NCBI GenBank assembly: GCA_023974075.1
Contig: JAMFTG010000531.1
Span: 1-64,000, forward strand
Direction of reading: 5' to 3'
Length of the DNA stretch: 64,000 bases
From: Chaenocephalus aceratus
Taxonomy: Eukaryota; Chordata; Actinopteri; Perciformes; Channichthyidae
Below are positions 33,402 through 45,500 of this stretch, one piece after another. How positions within the stretch are numbered: position 1 is the first letter of the stretch; the number at the start of each line of letters is the position of its first letter. Both the position numbers and the translations under genes were made by a program. The notes beneath the pieces are model-generated. The model was not told the DNA's origin. It was given only the letters and a program-made list of their open reading frames with translations, and ran no database searches.

Positions 33402-35420
33402 GTATTTGGCTAGACCAAATGAAGACATATTTCATCGGATGTGTTTAGCTACATTTGTGTCGGAATACAGAGTTCTGTCGAAAAACCAGACTTCTGTTAA
33501 TAGAGTGAAACTAGGCAAGGACCTAGGATTCGTCCTGAAAAGGACTAAGGGAAAACCTGCAGTGGTGCGCTATGTGCAGTTTTCACATGACACGGATCCC
33601 GAGAAGTACTTCAGGAACATCTTGCAGCTTTTCCTGCCTTACCGTGTGACTGAAGACTTAAAACCTGAAGGGTTTCAGACTTTCGAACAGTTCTACCATA
33701 ACGGTCAATGGTTGCTAGACACTGTGGTTCACAGTGTTAAAACTACTGTTGATGTAAACAGGCGAACATTTGAGACAGAATCTGAAGTGATGGAACATTC
33801 TGACAATGTTTCAGGACACACAGGTGCTCTTGAAGATGCCTGGTGTGAAATGTGTCCAGGGCAACAGTTGGAACGCTTGGAATGTGAACAGGAAGTGGGG
33901 GAACGAGTGCCAGCTCCAGACGAACACACAGATACCATTCCAGACTTGGCCTACGCTGGTGCAGGGGGAAATCGTTTTGATGCACATGGAAACATTATGT
34001 GTAGATCGGATGCACTTAATCTTCTCAGACTCTGAATGTCAATCAGAGAGAGATATTTTATCAAGTTAGACAATGGTGCATTGAAAAGGTAAATGGCACG
34101 AACCCAAAACCCTTCAATGTGTTTGTTACAGGTGGTGCTGGGACTGGGAAATCGCACCTCATTAAAGCAATCCACTATGAAGCATCTCGGTCAAGTTGCA
34201 AGTTCACCTGATAAAGTGTCTGTGTTGTTAACTGCCCCTACTGGCATTGCTGCTTATAGTTTAGGAGCCAGCACAATACATAGCACATTTTCTATAGGGT
34301 TGGATGTCAAACCTCCCTACACGCCGTTAGGAGAGGAAAGGGTCACCTTACGTGCTGAATTGAGCGATCTGCAGATCCTGGTGATTGATGACATTTCAAT
34401 GGTGAATCATAACTTGCTAGCCTATGTTCACGGTAGACTTAGGCAGATTAGTGATCACTCACCATTTGGAAAAGTCAGCGTCATAGCTGTCGGCGACTTT
34501 TTCCAACTCAAGCCAGTTCAAGGCAAATCCTTGTATTTGGAGAACATGCTATGTGATTTCTGGACTGAAAAATTCTCCATTGCTCATTTAAACACCATTG
34601 TACGTCAACAGGACACTGTCTTTGCAGAACTGTTGAACAGGTTGCGTACACGAGCTAAGACCACGGCGCTCGTTGCCAGTGACATAGCTATCTTGAAAAA
34701 GTGTGAAAGCACTTCAGCGTTGCATATTTTTGCAACAAATGCACAAGTCAATGACCACAATATCAGACAGTTGTCAGCATCATGTCCAGAGAACCTTTGC
34801 GTGGAGGCACTGGATTATGAGAAGAATCAACAATCCGGCCGCATAGAATTGAAAAGAGGGCACTTCAGAAATGTGTACACATCCTATTTACCTGAAAGGT
34901 TACCGTTGGGAAAGGGTGCACGAGTGATGTTGATCAAACATATTGATGTGTCTGACGGCTTGGTAAACGGAGTCTGTGGGAATGTCGTAGACATTGTCAA
35001 CAATATCCACAACACATTTGTGAGCACTGTGTTTGTGAAATTCGATGACGAAAAAGTGGGTACTAACAGAAGGAAGCGTTTCCCTTCAACTAGTGGCAAC
35101 CCTTTGGCTACTCAGACAGAGATGACGAAAGGATACGCAAGGGAAAATTGCGTTAACAGTTTCCTTTGAAACTAGCATGGGCTTGCACAATCCACAAGGT
35201 GCAAGGGTTAACTGTTGACAAAGCAGTCGTTTCGCTTAAAATAATCTTTGAGTCAGGCCAGGCATATGTTGCTTTAAGCCGCGTCAAAAGCTTAAATGGG
35301 TTGACAATTCAGGACTTTAAAGACAGCGCCATATATTGCAAAGAGAATATTCAGGATTCCCTTGATGGCATGCCGCCATTTGTATCCTGTGCTACTACAC
35401 CCTCACAGGGAACACACTCA
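33394..35420 (+). pseudogene. Helentron Pif1-like helicase domain
   Basis: The 33,394-34,035 frame is the Rep-helicase linker (VRYVQFSHDTDPEKYF and LFLPYR). The P-loop GGAGTGKSH at 34,131-34,157 is in a different frame from the rest. The following 34,093-35,169 frame holds LTAPTGIAAY, Walker B LVIDDISMV and VGDFFQLKPV. Motifs [12 protein letters not shown] and [11 protein letters not shown] are at 35,175-35,300 in the next frame. Order and spacing fit a 5'-3' SF1B helicase of the Pif1/Helitron group. At least three frame breaks make it non-functional. It unwinds the transposon strand during rolling-circle transfer. Confidence 0.85.
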
Positions 35421-36089
35421 TTCTCCATATTCTCAATGAATGTACAAAGTTTAGACAGACATTTACCTGATCTAACGGCGCAAATTCAGCCATTTGATTA
35501 CAGTTGTGTGGCTGTAACGGAAACATGGTTAACTGAAACTGTTGCAAATCACACTGCAGGGATTGAGAAATATACGTTTCACAGTGTGCCACGTTGCAAG
35601 GCATACAACTCAACTGACGCTGTTTTGAAAACAATTAAAGACCAACAACAAGTCGGAGTTGGCATATATTGTCAAGACCAGTTAGAGTACACCATTTTGG
35701 ATCTTCCAAATGTCAATTTAGAATGTATTGCCTCGCATTTCACCAGGGAGAATGTGATTGTTGTGGTTCTTTACCGCCCACAAACATATCCATTGCCTCT
35801 GTTCAAACTAAACATGAAGCTGTTGACCAGTTTCTTAAATACTAGGTCAGACAACGTAGTCATTTTGGGAGACTTCAACCATGATCAGCTCAAGTCATTG
35901 TCCATGTCATCCTTCATGGAACAACTAGGTTACTTGCAGTTGGTATCCGAACCCACAACAGAAAAGGGAACATTGATCGATCATGTATATGGGAAACACA
36001 CAAGTAAGTATCTCACAGAAACGAAGGTTATCCCGATGTATTTCAGTACTCAAGAGGCAGTTCAATGTTTATTAACAAAGAACACCTGA
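35421..36089 (+). pseudogene. Helentron C-terminal AP endonuclease domain
   Basis: It continues in frame from the last helicase motifs (frame 35,166-36,089). It shows [44 protein letters not shown] and GTLIDHVYG in the usual order of a non-LTR-type endonuclease. Helentrons are distinguished from plant Helitrons by this added domain. The closing SDH motif is missing: the frame ends about 20 residues after GTLIDHVY, so the 3' end is truncated or rearranged. Confidence 0.8.
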
Positions 36090-36132
36090 GCTTCAACTGT
36101 TTCATTGTGTAACTGACAAAGGACACGAGCGG

Positions 36133-36530
36133 TAGTTTTGGTTGTGTGGAGACGGCGGAAGCGGGGAGAGGCATTCAAGTGCCTTGATCCCTGCCGAGTC
36201 GACGCACGACTGTTGTTTGGTTGGTGTCAGTGCCATAGCAACTATTTCGGAGCAATGCGCTCATGGGGAAATGTAGTTTTGGTTGTGTTTAGACGGCGGA
36301 AGCGGGGAGAGGCATTCACGTGCCTTGATCCCTGCCGAGTGGACGCACGACTGTTGTTTGGTTGGTGTCAGTGCCATAGCAACTATTTCGGAGCAATGCG
36401 CTCATGGGGAAATGTAGTTTTGGTTGTGTGTAGACGGCGGAAGCGGGGAGAGGCATTCACGTGCCTTGATCCCTGCCGAGTGGACGCACGACTGTTGTTT
36501 GGTGTCTGTGCCACAGCAACTATTTATGAG
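36133..36530. repeat. 141-bp tandem repeat, 2.8 copies
   Basis: TAGTTTTGGTTGTGT starts at 36,133, 36,274 and 36,415, a constant period of 141 bp. Each unit carries GACGGCGGAAGCGGGGAGAG and TGGACGCACGACTGTTGTTT. The third copy ends early. It lies just after the Helentron coding end and may be its 3' non-coding part. The open frame through it is a repeat artefact (141 is divisible by three). Confidence 0.9.
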
Positions 36531-37537
36531 AAATGTTCTCAACTCCATTACTGACATTATATTCATCTTTTATAAAATCACATTTAAGCTATTCTGCCCC
36601 AAAAAATATTGTGACAACTTGTCTGAGGTTATCCACACTAACCAACATAACCATATCTTCAATTAGATTAATCTGCAGTCGCATAACATTTATCAAAGGC
36701 GCAAACATTCTGTTTAATTGAAAGAATTTATTAACTCACATATCAGTTTAACATTTCTTTGTCACGTTTGTAAATAAAAGTTGTATTAATTCATGTTTTC
36801 TTCCCATAAGTTCCCTAACCCCCTTTGTCATACCAAAGAGTTGATGGACCCTTATTTCATGCTGAGGACCAAACCCACTGCCATGACAACAGGAGGTTTT
36901 TACTTTATTTGCATGCTGTTGAAGTGTATATCTGTTGTCTGTCTGTCCTGCAGTACAGTAAGATAAATATTGAAAGATTACATTTTCAGGCATATATTTC
37001 ATTTTCCAAATGTTTCCAAATGTATAACTTCATTTAGTGGCATTGACCACAAAACAAATGTATTGCAGGTTTTGCTTTTTGTTAAAGTTTAGGCAACAAC
37101 AAAAAGCAAAAAAACACTGGTATGGACTCTCATTTGAGACGGGGTTCGACTCCCTGTGGTGGTTTGATCTATTGTTGTGGTGTAGACGGTTCATTAAAGA
37201 TCCATAAAGATATAGCTGCACAGTCCAATAATCCCTAATTGTTGACATGATGTGTTTAAGTCCTCGAGGATCAACAAACGACATATCGCTACCTGGTTGA
37301 TGCAGGAAGAATGGTACCAACACAACTGGCGCACATGCCTAAGATGTCCTGGTCAGAAACAAAGGAACGCAAAGTCAGGTAAACAATTTAGAGGGATGAC
37401 AGACGGCTCATTTCGGAGGACTAGGGGGGGGACCAGCAACCCTCCCCGACAGGCGCACGGACGCGAGGGCCCGCTCATCACTGCGCGCACAAGTGCGACC
37501 GCAGTTTTAATTAACTTTATTATTTCATTTCATTAGA
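36531..37537. other. No gene seen
   Basis: Non-coding DNA. GGGGTTCGACTCCC at 37,141 resembles an internal pol III box B, but no box A or cloverleaf was found around it. The Harbinger copy C intron probably begins within the last 200 bp. Confidence 0.4.
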
Positions 37538-39000
37538 GAACGTCTGCAAGAAAAGATGGAAGAGTCTGAGGGACAGGTTCCGCAAGGAAAACTATTTGGA
37601 AAAGGAGGCCAAAAGAAGCGGGGCAGGGTCTGCAGGGGGGTACAGGCCCTGGCGTTTCATGGCAGTGATGGAGTTTTTAACCCCATTCATCGTAGACCGT
37701 GAGACGTCCAGCAATGTCCCCCGGCAGACCCTGCCTCCATCCACCCTGGTGGCAGAGGAAGAGAGCCAGTCCGCCAGCCAGTCCGCCAGCCAGTCCGCCA
37801 GTCAACCAGCAGCAGTCAGCATGGAGGAGAATGCTGAGGTCCGGGGGAAAACACGGGGGAGGGGGAGGGAGATCTCCCCGTTTGAAAGAAGTCTGCTGTC
37901 TGCTGTGACCAATTACATACCAATTGCCCAGCCAACCCCACCAGTGGTGGAGGATGAAGGAGTAGGTAGCACTTCTCCGCGCCGTTCCTATGAGCTTGCT
38001 TTAAAAGAAGGAACACTCAAAACAACCAGGACGAGGGTTAAACAAAAATATTTTTTTAATCATAAAAGGTAATAATGCAATACAATATAATACATTACCA
38101 TACCATATAAAGCCATATCATATCATATCCGTAATGCAAAAGAGTAGGCCTACTCCTGCCCTGATTCACGCGCTACAAGACCCTCCGGTCTGAGCAGCGC
38201 GTGGCGAGAGAGAGAACAACAAGCTAACCACTTCCTTCATACCAACACCAACAGGAAGGGGTGGAGTTTCATTTGGGAGATACCAAAACACTGTCTCACA
38301 GGGAATCAGCGCGGGCCAGCAGAGAACCAAACAGTTTTCAGTTTGAAGCAAAACACATTCTTATTATGTAGCTTATCACACAATAGTCCATATGTTTTCC
38401 CGCTATGAAAGCCACAGGTGTTGGGAAGGCCTGCATGATGCGCATCATTATATCTGGGGAAAATGTCCCTCCCAATTTGCAAAGCCTATCGATGGTTTAA
38501 CCAAGAAAAACACTCAAAGGGGTACTCTTTTCACTCAAAACAGAACTCACAATTAATTATGCATCTCCCTTCTTCAAAAATAGCCTAAAAACACCCTTTT
38601 GATAAACGGGTAAAAGTCAAAGAAAAAGACTATTGCGCTAATCTACTTTTAAGAAAAAGGGAACATTGTTTCAGGAATCTATAAAAAACCTCTCTATATT
38701 TGAGAGGAAAAATGTACTTTTTGTTCCTTCAACTATTAACACACAGGAATGTATAAACCCACACATATATTAGGGATAACATGATGCAATACACCTCCTA
38801 TATATGGGTGACATTAAAATGAATATACCAACAATATGCTGCCTCACTTCTTCTGTACAATACCTTACATCAATTTCCACAAGGAGGATGAGGACTTTCA
38901 ATTCTGAGGCAGATGACAAGGGCACAGAGGGCAAGAGTCCGCCTTGGGGTACACCAGCTCATTTTTGTGGTGGACCAGGAGAACAATGTATACTTTTTTC
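37538..39000 (+). pseudogene. Harbinger copy C: MADF second half and BESS, interrupted
   Basis: After TTTCATTAG at 37,537 the exon reads NVCKKRWKSLRDRFRKE and YRPWRFMAVMEFLTPFI, the second half of MADF that copies A and B lack. A Ser/Ala/Gln repeat and the linker ENAEVRGKTRGRGREISPFE follow. At 37,957 a 926-bp element interrupts it. The BESS region resumes at 38,892, but its reading frame is destroyed (GAGGACTTTCAATTCTGA). Exon 1 is not found upstream, so the left end of this copy is missing. Confidence 0.75.
37958..38883. mobile_element. Element inserted in the BESS exon; carries the Polinton empty site
   Basis: GAGGATGA is present at both edges (37,950-37,957 and 38,884-38,891), consistent with an 8-bp duplication. 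Removing the insert restores the Harbinger exon order seen in copy A. A second copy, inverted, spans 45,864-46,472 and 59,684-60,111, where the 13.2-kb palindrome has split it. No long terminal inverted repeats are evident and the interior frame (ELALKEGTLKTTRTRVKQK) is too short to assign. Confidence 0.65.
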
Positions 39001-39344
39001 ACACGTACTGATCCACATTACATTTTTGTACACTCATCACACACACTTCATTCATCACACACACTTCACTCAAATTCACCAAATAAAACATTATTTCAAG
39101 TATGTTATGGCTATACTGTGTCTTCACTTGTTCATGTGGTTTGTCAGTTGCAACATACCAGAAGCTTCATGTATGTCGCTATATATAATGTGCTTTCTTC
39201 TGTAATTGGTCATGTGAAAACCTATTGAAATTATGAGTGGTTTATCAGTAAAAACAGGGCTGAAAGAAAAAGGTTGTTAGTCATATCATAATATAATAAT
39301 ATCAATTCAAGAAACATGTTTATTAGGAATCTTTGATTTTAAAG

Positions 39345-40120
39345 CAGGGGCTGAAGGGAAAGAACCACTTCTTTCTCTGCACAGAGGGAGAAGGGCCCTG
39401 CAAAAACCTGGGAGCCTACCTGGGGATGGCCTGGAGGGATGCGGGGATGGAAGGCCCCATATGCTACACGGTGATCCGGACAGCCCTCTCAGACTATGTA
39501 AGTTTACTAAAGAATATTGTGTTTTGCAGAGACATGGTAAAATAAAAACTGACTAAATCCACTGCCATTTTCTTAATGTTTTCCAGGCCAAAAAAACACA
39601 GGATGCGGCCAGCCGTAAGAAGGTGACAGACTTCATGTGCCACGACACCTCTACGGCCTCTACGGCTGACCGCTTCTACGCAACCATGCCTGACGCCAAG
39701 GAGGCAGCGGTCATCAGGACCATCATGGCCAAGGCCTTGGAGTGTCCCCCATCACAATCTGGAGGTGGAGTTGGCAGCAGCGAGGAGGAGACCACCAGTG
39801 AGGAGGACGACACTGTTGTGCTGTACCAGGACAGCTCGTCAGGCACGTCCTCCAGCCAAGACGAGGAGTTCCGGGCGGAGTTAAAGAGGAGGAAACAAAG
39901 AAGGAGAGAGGAGGATAAGGAGGGGGAGGAGGTGGAAGCGGAGGGAGAGGAAGCAGAGGGAGAGGAAGCAGAGGGAGAGGAAGCAGAGGGAGAGGAGGAT
40001 AAGGAGTCAGAGGGAGAGGAGGATAAGGAGTCAGAGAGGGAGGAGGAAGCAGAGAGGGAGAAGGGAGTGGAGGCTGCTGGAGTCAGCCAAGTCTCACCCT
40101 GTTCTGTTCTCACCCGATAA
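39345..40120 (+). CDS. Two-exon gene, possibly a tyrosine-recombinase C-terminus
   Basis: Exon 1 (about 39,345-39,496) reads GKNHFFLCTEGEGPCKNLGA, AWRDAGMEGP and TVIRTALSDY, then a GTAAGT donor. Exon 2 starts after TTTTCCAG (39,585) with AKKTQDAASRKKVTDFMCHD and TADRFYATMPDAKEA. The His of MCHDTSTADRFYA followed nine residues later by Tyr matches the layout of the last catalytic motif of tyrosine recombinases, as in Crypton-type elements. That is inference. The C-terminus is a Glu/Gly/Ala repeat (AEGEE units) of about 70 residues, ending at TAA 40,118. The N-terminal part of any recombinase is missing. Confidence 0.4.
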
Positions 40121-40765
40121 AGAGAAGACTGAGACCCAAAAATTATTGAAGTGTTTTTATATTTGTATGGTAATGTGTTCTATGTTGTTAAATTATTAGT
40201 GTTATTTAAAAGTTAAAAGGTGTTCCCGTGTGTTTTTATATTTGGATGTTAAATTAATGTGTTCCATGTTTAATTATTAGAGTGTTATTTAAATGTTAAT
40301 ACATATGTTTTAAATGTAATACTTTGTCCTTTGTATTTTTCTAACACACATTTTATTTGGTATTGCTAACCCTAAATATATAGAAAATAGGCCAGGCTCT
40401 TGATGGGGAGTTTTGAAAGTTAAAATGCCAAGTTAATTGTAAATTATATATTTATATATATATTTTTGATTATATCGTTATGACTATAAGAATTTAGATG
40501 TTTAATGTTCAAAAATAATATTAGAAAAATTGAGCCTTTTTCTGGATATTCAAATGCACACTAAAAGTGTTTTCGTCACATAAAACATCCTCATATATAA
40601 AAAATGGCTAAAATAAATCAGTGTCCGATGCAAGATTTGAAGTCATTTTTAGCTAGTTTGTGATGCATTTACTTACAATTTCTTATTTATGTATACACGT
40701 GAGGATGTTGTATGTAATGAAAACACTTATAAATAGAGAGGAGACATTTTGGAAAGTGTCTAACC
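40121..40765. other. No gene seen
   Basis: AT-rich DNA. A diverged duplication (GTGTTTTTATATTTG / TGTTTTTATATTTGGATG, GTGTTCTATGTT / GTGTTCCATGTT) spans about 40,145-40,300. Confidence 0.45.
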
Positions 40766-40870
40766 ACTTCGAAACTGTGTTGGTTGTCCCATGCGGGACT
40801 CGAACTCACGACCTGGGAGGACACTTCGAATACAGTCTGACCACTTCAAATACACCGCCCATTCTAAATA
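40766..40870 (-). tRNA. tRNA-like sequence, probably a decayed tRNA or SINE head
   Basis: On the minus strand AAGTGGTCAGACT (box A-like) is followed about 35 bases later by GAGTTCGAGTCCCGC (good box B). Spacing is near that of a long-arm tRNA such as Ser or Leu. The acceptor stem and anticodon arm could not be paired convincingly, so it is probably not a functional tRNA. Confidence 0.3.
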
Positions 40871-40879
40871 AAGCACATT

Positions 40880-41929
40880 TCTTTTTGTTGCTGTGGTTCT
40901 AGTTCCTGACCACCCAGAGACCTCCATTTGAGTACACCCGCTCCACGTGTGGTGTGAAAAGACTACCTGCAATTTGGAAGCTCAAGAGGCCATATAAGCA
41001 GAGTTATTGCAGGACATTTTGCTGGATCGCGTATCTTTCGGCCGCGGTTTTGGTCCCCGAGCGGACAGGGTCCTCATATTCTGTGTAGAGACTCTCTCTG
41101 ACGTCCAGTTGGATCGACCGAACTTTGGTTACGCTAGGTCAAATTTTAAAAAATGTGCTCAATATCAAACTTCAGAATCCTCTTGCAGACGTCAAGTCTG
41201 ACAAGACCCTTAGATTTGAGTACGTTTATGCGACACTTTTGTTCTGGAGGGCCTGCGGTGCCGACATTTAAATATGTTAGTCGGCACTCGACGACGAGCG
41301 AACCTACACTGTTTTCGGGTCTCTGCATGCCCCGTAGGCTCTGGGGGAACATGTACACTTGGAATTGAAAATGAATGGTGGCGAAAAGGAAGGGTAATCC
41401 CATTCTTAAGTATTTGAAATGGACAACCTCCCATGTTAGCCAAACCGAAAGTCCACTCTGAATACTCACATGTTACAAATAGGTAGGGTAATTGCAGACA
41501 CCCCCCCACAAAAGATAAACACCTTGGGGGTCCACAAAACAGGGGGACGCCCAAGGGAGGGGTCCTGTACGAGGGGGATCACTTTGCAAGTCCGTTCGAG
41601 GCCAAATTTTCACAGAGACCCCCGAAATTCCCCACTAAGACCATTATGCAGCCCTTCTCCTGAAGACAGACCACCCTGTCGACTTTGGGACAGATTGGGC
41701 GACTTGGGAAATAGGAGGGTCCTTGGCACAATTTTGAACACTCACAGCCCTGGTTGCCCACTTTGGGGGTCTTCCTGCCCGCTTTGGGGGTCTTTCGTTC
41801 AAAACGGGCCTTTAATACACTATTGTGGGTGAAATGCATTTGGATGCATTCGAAGTGGACAAATGAGCTCCAAGTGGACAAGAGCGTGAGCACCAGCGCC
41901 ACCAACAGGAATTTTTAAATCAACATAGG
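40880..41929. other. No feature recognised
   Basis: Mixed sequence with overlapping open frames on both strands (for example 41,146-41,554 minus and 41,470-41,832 plus), none with a domain. A small C(9)-rich tract lies at about 41,500. Confidence 0.4.
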
Positions 41930-42243
41930 CAATCCGGCATGTATTGGCAGTGCCAAGGAACATGTCTTGGCAGCGGACGTCGTCAGCCCATCGTCGCGCT
42001 TTTTGTACGGTGCCAATACTTTCCCCATGTTAAAGGTGTACCCCAACGGTGCTATTCCCTTACTACAAAACCGGCATCCATTTTGGCAATAGTGAAGAAG
42101 AGCCAGGCTTTTTTTTGCTTTGTATGCCGGGGGCGGGCGGGAGATTCCTGATTGGTTGTTGGTCGCCTTGGGCGCGAGAAAGCGCCAAGCCTCGGACACG
42201 CCCAGCTTCAAGCTTTTCTGACGCCTGTAGTGTGTACGGGGCG
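41930..42243. mobile_element. Harbinger copy C, right end
   Basis: 42,050-42,243 matches the right end of copy A at 9746-9919 (CTACAAAACCGGCATCCATTTT, TTTGTATGCCGGGGGC, GATTCCTGATTGGTTGTTGG). It ends GTAGTGTGTACGGGGCG followed by TAA. It includes the transposase start codon region (reverse complement at about 42,078), but the rest of the transposase is deleted. Confidence 0.75.
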
Positions 42244-42400
42244 TAAGGCGGGGGCCCCCCCTTCTTCACAGCATGGAAGAAGATAAAAGCGGACGGCTGA
42301 GCACAGCTAGGCCTCTCTCCTTCGCTGCAGCCACACCAGGGACAACGCCGTCTTTTGTCTCTTGATTACCTTCTGCTTGTTCTATTACCACTTTACTTAA

Positions 42401-45400
42401 AGGGCCCATTGCATGTTTTTCCGGTTATTACCCGTCTCCTTGTGTGTTATGAAGGTGTCCATGCATGTAAACAGTCTGCAAAGTCAAAACCCCTCAAAGT
42501 ACACCCTGTAGGGAGTAAAACTCTAACACAGAAAAGACCTCCCCCAAAAGCCTCGTTGGAGATTTCTCAGTTTCCATTGTTTACTTCCTGCCCCGCATGA
42601 CGTAGCTGCACCGCGTGACAATATTAAGTGTCGTAAAACCTGCTTCTTTTCAAAGCTCTATCCAGTCATGTCGCGGAGGGTCTGTTGCCTGTCTTGTGTG
42701 GAGAAATCCACAATGTTTGCAGTACCACGACGAAGTCAGTGGTTGACATTCCTTTTTAACACTGTTCCAGCTGATTTACCAGCCGGTACTGTTGTGTGTG
42801 CGCGGCATTTCACGGACCAAAGCTTTAAAAACGTAACAATGTTTAGCTTTGGACTTGCAAAGCTGATATTGGAGGACGATGCTGTTCCTACTTTGTTTGG
42901 ACCAGCGGGAGATTCGGGTACACAACCTGTAAGTATTCATTGTGGTTTGTGTATTTATTCTGTTTAAAACAAACAATGTATCTACCACGACTGTGTAAAT
43001 GCTATGCCATGCTAATGCTATGCTACCGAGGTAAACACGAGGGCTAACGAGCATTCCCAGACCTCAACACCGATGTTAGCACATGGCCTTACATTTATCT
43101 CATAGCAGGAGAATGTCTGCAAACACACACAAAATACTCATAGACAGTATACTCCGGGTGATTTAACCGTACGGTCAGTAATTACAGTTGCCGTTCGTGT
43201 ATTCTACCGAGCTACCATTAATAAGCTAAGCTAGAAGCTCTAACCTAGAGATGTTAGGAAAAACATTGTTTTCATGTCAGCTACAATGAATGACCGAACG
43301 TAGCAGACTAACTGTATAATATTGCAATTGTAAGATGTTCTTGCTAAGCCTAGACTAGCTGTTAAACTGCATATTAGGTTAGCATATTAGCTGGCAAGCT
43401 AACTGTGTTGATTACTGATAGATAATCATAGCTGGAGAATTTCGTCTGCAAACACACACGAAATACTCAGACAGTATACTCTGGCTGATTTAACGTACGG
43501 TCAGTCGCCAAACATAATTACATTGAAGTTGGCGGTACTAGCAGCTATGCTACTGAGCTACAAAGAGTCTGAAATATTACGCTACATGGGAGAAGGTAGC
43601 ATACTATCTGTAGAACATTGTAATTGTAAAAGTGTTGCTTTTATGAAATTGACTGTTTTCCTCGGATACAAAATTAATTGTATGAATACTATGTGTATCT
43701 TTCTTAGAGTACATCACAGCAGGAACACAATACCCACCGCTCCAGTACAGTCGGATGTCAAACAGACCGTCCACAGACAGTTTGTGTGGGAACTCAGAGG
43801 GTTGAGACACGGTCTGTGGGAACACAGACAGTGGAATGTAAAGTGTCCACCATTTCTGTTGCTACACAGTTGGCCCGGGGAACACTGAAATCGGCACACG
43901 TGAGAAGAAAAGGTAGACGATAACACTGACAAATCACAGATATTACCTTAATTGTGCTTTTATTACATGTACAGCACTTGGGCTCGACCAAAAATCGTTT
44001 TTAAATGTGCTCTATAAATAAAACCTTATTTGATATTATTGTATATCACAGAAATACTGTTATGTTGACTACAAGAAATACAGTGCTGTTTGTAGTTTGT
44101 ACATTTTTCATGAATTAATCTGTCAGATGTACACAAGTTGTTGGCCTTTTACAATGTATTAGTGTCTTATCTAATGTACATAGTATTTATGCACGTTTCC
44201 CTTTTTATTAACAGGCATCCAGGCCACGGTGTCTTTCAAAAGTGTTGGCAATAAAACTTCCACCTACACAGAAATCCCCTTGTCCTCTACACCAATAAAG
44301 GGCCCAGGATTGGGACCTCGCAAGAGACCTCGACTGGAGTTGGAGGAGGAACAAGCAGAGACGTCGACAGAATTTGAGGAGACTCTGGGTTCGAGTTACC
44401 ACCCTGATTATACTGTAGAAGAATGTGACGTATCGTAAGTTTGGTACACATTACTATTACTGTTTTTCAGAGTTGAAATCTAAAACTTATTGTTAATTTT
44501 TTTTTGTTACATTAGACCACAGGCACAATCCACGCACCGTGACGTAAAGTACATTGTTTTTGAAAGCTGCCTCAGACAGCTGTTTGAAAAATGTCCGGTG
44601 TGTAAGACAGACTGTGATGTCCAAACAAGAAAAGTGGGGACCTACAAGTGGAACACTGATCAGCAGCAGAATTTCAATAATCTACAACAACAGGGGGGAA
44701 AGGTCGCAGGAGATATGAGAGCAGACTCTCCAGGTACTGTAAGCAGAAACAGACAAGACAGTCTAGTGCCAGAGTTACTGGTGTTATAGTTATAGGTTGT
44801 GTCTAGCAGCAATGCATCACAACGAGAATGCTGGGCGTGACCAAGCGACAACTGCTGCAGGAAAACTTGTCTTCAAATTGGCTTATCCAAAATCAAAGAG
44901 GGGAGAGTGTACGGTCAAGCCTGTTAAGAACGACCCTACATACAGTAAGTTGTGAAATATTTATTTTTATTTTTATTATTATTAACAGAACTTACATTTC
45001 AAATGATTAAAGATACAATGAACAATAAAAGTATTACATTAAATACAAAAAGTGAATAGCAATAACAAATTATTTATACAATGCTTTCTTTTTCAGTCTA
45101 TGTGGATGAGCTGACGAGGCTTGTGTTTCACAAAGTCTTTCTGGACCCTACACCCTTTGTGGACGAGCTGAAACAAATCCACGTCCCAGAGGACCTGTCA
45201 ACTCAACTCAATGTCAAATGATTGTCAGCCGTTTCTCCCGGTTCCCCCCAAAGGAGGTCGAAATCCTACATATTGTCCAGCCAGATCTGGAAACTCCTGG
45301 CGGATCCGGAGCACAACACACGACGGAATCACCACTCTGATGCCTCGCCCTAAATATCCCCAGCACCAGCTTACAAAGCTGCGATACGCAAGATATCGAA

Positions 45401-45500
45401 AACGCCTATCAGGAGAGGAATGGATGATGTACAGTGTATAAATATACATTCACACATTTTGTACATTTGTAAAAATAAAGTTTGATGGAAATACTTAGTA
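42401..45500 (+). mobile_element. Kolobok-like TTAA element with THAP transposase
   Basis: TTAA at 42,397-42,400 precedes AGGGCCCATTGCATGTTTTTCC, which matches the left end of the foldback element at 3762. The gene inside has a THAP start exon. The right end was not located with confidence; sequence after 45,480 is ambiguous. A retroposon tail (43,955-44,030) lies in an intron. Confidence 0.55.
42668..45221 (+). pseudogene. THAP-domain transposase, multi-exon, internally deleted
   Basis: Exon 1 (42,668-42,928) encodes a THAP-like domain: CCLSCVEKSTMFAVPRRSQW, GTVVCARHFTDQSF, DDAVPTLFGP. Exon 2 (43,708-43,912) is a VGTQ-type repeat linker (CVGTQRVETRSVGTQTVE). Exon 3 (44,215-44,434) is basic then acidic. 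Exon 4 (44,516-44,733) has [20 protein letters not shown]. Then coding jumps from GTYKW to [10 protein letters not shown], so the catalytic core appears to be missing. A later exon (to 44,944) reads HNENAGRDQATTAAGKL and the last (45,097-45,221) YVDELTRLVFHKVF. Splice phases of exons 1-4 agree. It cannot encode an active transposase. Confidence 0.65.

Noticed and set aside
36138..36554. 138-codon frame with a threefold repeat
   Set aside because: The 141-bp tandem repeat is divisible by three and happens to be open; no domain or homology is evident.
37141..37154. Functional tRNA or SINE at GGGGTTCGACTCCC
   Set aside because: No box A at the proper distance and no cloverleaf stems.
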